Positions 6,857-9,083 of a stretch of DNA of 9,083 bases are shown here, piece after piece (the stretch's first letter is position 1; every line of letters starts with the position of its first letter). This DNA comes from Anaerolineae bacterium. Its GTDB lineage: Bacteria > Chloroflexota > Anaerolineae > JAADDB01. A model generated the notes under the pieces. That model had not been told where the DNA came from. It worked only from the letters and a program-made list of their open reading frames with translations, and did not search any database. The position numbers and the translations under genes are program-made. The stretch is from assembly GCA_015486895.1 (NCBI GenBank), contig WFQT01000400.1, positions 1 to 9,083 on the forward strand. The letters are read 5' to 3'.

Positions 6857-8716
6857 CTAACTGTCAAAATACTGCTTGATTGCGGCGGCCAGGGTGTGGG
6901 AGATGCCGGGGACTTGGCACAGGGCGGATTCGTCGGCGTGGCGGATGGCGTCGAGGGTGCGGAAGTGACGCAGGAGGGCTTTGCGTTTTACGGGGCCGAT
7001 GCCGGGGATGGCGTCGAGTTGGGAGGCGAGGCCGCGTTTGCGCCGCCGCTGACGGTGGTAGGTGATGGCGAAGCGATGGGCTTCGTCGCGCAGCCGCCGG
7101 AGGAGCAGGATGGCCGGTTCGTCGGCCCGCAGGGGCAGGGGGGCACTGCGCCCCGGCAGGTAGAGTTCTTCGTAGCGTTTCGCCAACCCGACGACCGGCA
7201 CCCGCTCCCGCAGCCCGAATCGCTCCAGCACAGAGACGGCGACCGCCAGTTGCCCCTTGCCGCCATCCACCACCAGCAGATCGGGGAGTTTAGCCCACGC
7301 TTGCGTGCCGCGCGAGCCTTTGAGCGATCCGGCGGTCACGCGCTGCCAGCGGTCAAAGCGGCGGGTGAGGACTTCCGCCATGCTGGCAAAGTCATCCTGC
7401 CCGGTGACGGTGCGGATTCTGAAGCGGCGGTAGTCGCTCTTCCGGGGGCTGCCGTGCTCAAAGACGACCATGCTGCCCACCACCTCCACGCCTTGAGTGG
7501 TGGAAATGTCGTAACACTCCATCCGCACCGGCGGACGGGCCAGGCCCAAGGCCGTCTGCAACTCGCGCAACGCGGCCTCGCTGCGGTGCTTATCCAAGGC
7601 CCACTGAGCTTTGAGCTGGCGCAAGGTCTCGGCGGCATTGTCGGCGGCCAAGTCGAGCAGGTCGCGCCCAGGGCCGTTGTGCGGGACGTGCAGGTACACC
7701 ACGTCCCCGCGCCGCGAGCGCAACCACGATTCCAGCACCTCCGCCCCGGCCACTTGCTCCGGCAAAAGGATTTCCGGCGGGACGGTGGCAGCGTTAGTGT
7801 AGAACTGCTGCAAAAACGCGGCCATCACCTCTTGCTCGTCGGCGTGGGAAGTGCCTTCCAGGACAAAATACTCCCGCCCCAGCAATTTCCCGTGGCGCAC
7901 GAAGAACACCTCCACGCAGGCATTCCCCTCATCCCGCGCCAGCGCGATCACGTCCTGATTGAGCGCGGTGGTAGAGATGATCCGTTGCCGCTCCATCACT
8001 TGCTGCAAGGCGCGGTAGCGGTCACGGTACTGCGCGGCCCGCTCAAAATCCAGCCGCGCCGCCGCCGCCGTGACCTGCTGCTTCAGGTCATCCATCACCG
8101 CCTCGGTCTCGCCGCCCATAAAGCGCACCAGTTGCGCGATCATCTGCTCATACTGCGCCTGATCCACTGCCCCGATGCACGGCCCCAGGCACAATTTGAG
8201 GTCGTAATAGAGGCAGGCGCGGCGGTCGTGCCCGGTGATGGTGCGGTTGCAGGTGCGGAAGGGGAACAGCTTGCGCAACAAATCCAGCGTCTCCCGCAGC
8301 GAGCGGGTTGAGGTGAAGGGGCCGAAGTATCGCCCGCCGTCCGCCGCCATCTGGCGCGTGATCAGCACCTTGGGGAACGGCTCGGCGGTCACTTTGAGGT
8401 ACGGATAACGTTTGTCGTCCTTGAGCCGCACATTGTAGCGCGGGCGGTAGCGCTTGATGAGGTTGGCTTCCAGGATCAAGGCCTCGACCTCGGAATCGGT
8501 CAAAATCCATTCCAGGTCGGCGATCTCGGCCACCAGACGACGGGTCTTGGGGTGCTCCTGCGCCGAGGCGTGGAAGTAGGAGCGCACCCGCTGCGCCAGG
8601 TTGATGGCCTTGCCCACGTAGATCACCGTCCCTTGCCGATTGTGCATCAAGTACACGCCCGGATGCTCAGGCAGCAAGGCCAATTTCTGCTGTACGGCGG
8701 GACGCGGAGGCTTCAC
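6857..8716 (-). CDS. uvrC: UvrABC excinuclease subunit C
   Basis: UvrC makes the two cuts flanking bulky DNA lesions after UvrA and UvrB load. The protein is full length at 619-621 residues. Numbering here is from the outer GTG at 8722. The GIY-YIG nuclease is at about 17-95 (GVYLM, IYVGKA, R45). Cysteines 158, 170, 178 and 182 have the 12-8-4 spacing of the E. coli UvrC iron-sulfur ligands. The UVR motif that contacts UvrB is at about 207-242. The RNase H-like nuclease has ECYDIS (D405), D443/D444, VVDGGKGQ (D486) and DEAHRF (H549), which look like the expected catalytic set. Two helix-hairpin-helix motifs, IPGIGP (572-577) and VPGISH (604-609), close the protein. The start was chosen as the GTG at 8716 because GGGGAG (8729-8724) lies seven bases upstream; the GTG at 8722 is only one base from it. 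High GC and typical form mark it as resident chromosome. Confidence 0.97.
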   Translation of the reverse strand: MKPPRPAVQQKLALLPEHPGVYLMHNRQGTVIYVGKAINLAQRVRSYFHASAQEHPKTRRLVAEIADLEWILTDSEVEALILEANLIKRYRPRYNVRLKDDKRYPYLKVTAEPFPKVLITRQMAADGGRYFGPFTSTRSLRETLDLLRKLFPFRTCNRTITGHDRRACLYYDLKLCLGPCIGAVDQAQYEQMIAQLVRFMGGETEAVMDDLKQQVTAAAARLDFERAAQYRDRYRALQQVMERQRIISTTALNQDVIALARDEGNACVEVFFVRHGKLLGREYFVLEGTSHADEQEVMAAFLQQFYTNAATVPPEILLPEQVAGAEVLESWLRSRRGDVVYLHVPHNGPGRDLLDLAADNAAETLRQLKAQWALDKHRSEAALRELQTALGLARPPVRMECYDISTTQGVEVVGSMVVFEHGSPRKSDYRRFRIRTVTGQDDFASMAEVLTRRFDRWQRVTAGSLKGSRGTQAWAKLPDLLVVDGGKGQLAVAVSVLERFGLRERVPVVGLAKRYEELYLPGRSAPLPLRADEPAILLLRRLRDEAHRFAITYHRQRRRKRGLASQLDAIPGIGPVKRKALLRHFRTLDAIRHADESALCQVPGISHTLAAAIKQYFDS

Positions 8717-8723
8717 AGGCACA

Positions 8724-8729
8724 CTCCCC
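8724..8729 (-). promoter_or_regulatory. ribosome binding site that decides the uvrC start
   Basis: GGGGAG on the minus strand is one base from the GTG at 8722-8720 but seven bases from the GTG at 8716-8714. The second spacing is the usual one, so the inner GTG is preferred. The protein changes by only two residues. Confidence 0.55.
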
Positions 8730-8739
8730 GATAATCAAG

Positions 8740-8767
8740 GATGCCCGACGGGTTAGCGTCGGGCATC
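8740..8767 (-). terminator. perfect 11-bp hairpin between the membrane protein gene and uvrC
   Basis: GATGCCCGACG (8740-8750) and CGTCGGGCATC (8757-8767) are exact reverse complements around a six-base loop. The stem is GC-rich. It lies 41 bases after the stop of the upstream minus-strand gene and before the uvrC ribosome site, where a terminator or attenuator would sit. The minus-strand tail (CTTGATTAT) is only modestly U-rich, so termination may be partial, leaving some read-through into uvrC. It could also be a processing or REP-like hairpin. Confidence 0.5.
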
Positions 8768-8808
8768 GGCAGGAGGTAATAAGATGTCGGAAAACTACAT
8801 CTCAGAAA

Positions 8809-9083
8809 CTACAGCAGCGAAACATACGCCCAGATCACGGAGGAATAGTCGATCAGATCGTCGCCGTTATCCCAAAGCCACTTCAGCCCGCCGCCGAGGC
8901 AGCAACACAGCAAAATCAGCAGCACCAGAAGCACGATGATCTTGCCGGTGTTGGATTTCTTTTCGGGGGGTGTGGTATACGTGGAGGGAGAGGGCGCGTA
9001 GGCCGGGGCCGGATGCGGCTGCGATGACGGGCGCGGCGGAGTTGACGGACGGGGTGGTTTCGGCAGTGCCGGCTCGCTCAGGG
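8809..9083 (-). CDS. C-terminal end of a proline-rich single-pass membrane protein (partial)
   Basis: An open minus-strand frame runs in from the right edge (first complete codon at 9081) and stops with TAG at 8811-8809, leaving 90 residues. The first 40 or so are a low-complexity linker dominated by proline, serine and alanine (PKPPRPSTPPRPSSQPHPAP). Next comes a basic EKKSNTGK stretch, and then one hydrophobic segment, IIVLLVLLILLCCCLGGG (about 48-65), ending at KWLW. About 20 residues follow it (DNGDDLIDYSSVIWAYVSLL). The positive charges before the segment suggest the N-terminal part is cytoplasmic and the short tail outside. The functional part of the protein lies beyond the window, so no function can be given; zinc-ribbon or kinase-type proteins with such tails are possibilities only. 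The composition is GC-rich like uvrC. Confidence 0.75.
   Translation of the reverse strand, partial: LSEPALPKPPRPSTPPRPSSQPHPAPAYAPSPSTYTTPPEKKSNTGKIIVLLVLLILLCCCLGGGLKWLWDNGDDLIDYSSVIWAYVSLL

Noticed and set aside
6652..6867. A 71-codon minus-strand frame in the gap after uvrC
   Set aside because: It begins with TTG inside the end of uvrC, has no ribosome site and resembles no protein family. It is interrupted by the region's hairpins. TTGACA at its start also looks like a -35 box, but no acceptable -10 follows at 17 bases.
6896..8311. A long plus-strand frame (471 codons) opposite uvrC
   Set aside because: It is the antisense shadow of the GC-rich uvrC coding sequence. The conserved UvrC motifs settle the strand, and the antisense product has no recognisable domain.
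6857..8722. uvrC as a component of the NTPase-HEPN system
   Set aside because: It is a standard housekeeping repair gene, separated by 419 bases and by a clear composition change. Adjacency is more likely incidental.
1..9083. CRISPR array, tRNA or rRNA gene
   Set aside because: I saw no regularly spaced direct repeats and no cloverleaf or rRNA-like sequence on either strand.

Overview
The window comes from a bacterium. The closest impression I have is a Chloroflexota-like lineage (Anaerolineae/Caldilineae type), judged only from the flavour of the UvrC protein and an attC-like palindrome at the left end. No taxonomic search was possible. Base composition is strongly two-sided. The right third (uvrC and its neighbour) is GC-rich: 39 of 60 bases in 7501-7560 are G or C. 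The left two thirds are much poorer: 23 of 60 in 4021-4080. I read this as conserved chromosome on the right and an acquired accessory block on the left.

Layout: every convincing gene is on the minus strand, so reading order runs right to left. At 9083-8809 is the C-terminal end of a proline-rich, single-pass membrane protein whose start lies outside the window. A perfect 11-bp hairpin follows (8767-8740), then uvrC (nucleotide excision repair, 8716 or 8722 to 6857). Next is a 419-base gap with no credible gene (6856-6438). It contains a long hairpin and smaller ones, several carrying a GGGACA-type loop, and may be a structured leader or the remains of an element. Then comes a two-gene unit: a 1597-residue protein (6437-1644) and, 15 bases later, a 503-residue protein (1628-117). 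Bases 1-75 form an imperfect palindrome laid out like an integron attC site.

The two-gene unit is the part of most interest. The large protein appears to combine an N-terminal LSm/Hfq-like barrel, tetratricopeptide-type helices, a cold-shock domain in the middle, canonical TPRs, a beta-sandwich-like segment, and a C-terminal STAND-like P-loop NTPase with a winged helix. The smaller protein has a related NTPase, with the same NP(F/Y)A...GR lead-in before the P-loop. It ends in a Swt1/HEPN-like domain with an intact R-x4-H motif (RNPFAH), the signature of HEPN ribonucleases. A plausible reading is a two-component conflict or defence system: a large RNA-binding, TPR-scaffolded sensor NTPase controlling an NTPase-HEPN RNase effector. 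The domain calls rest on visible motifs. The system-level function is inference, and uvrC is probably only a chromosomal neighbour.
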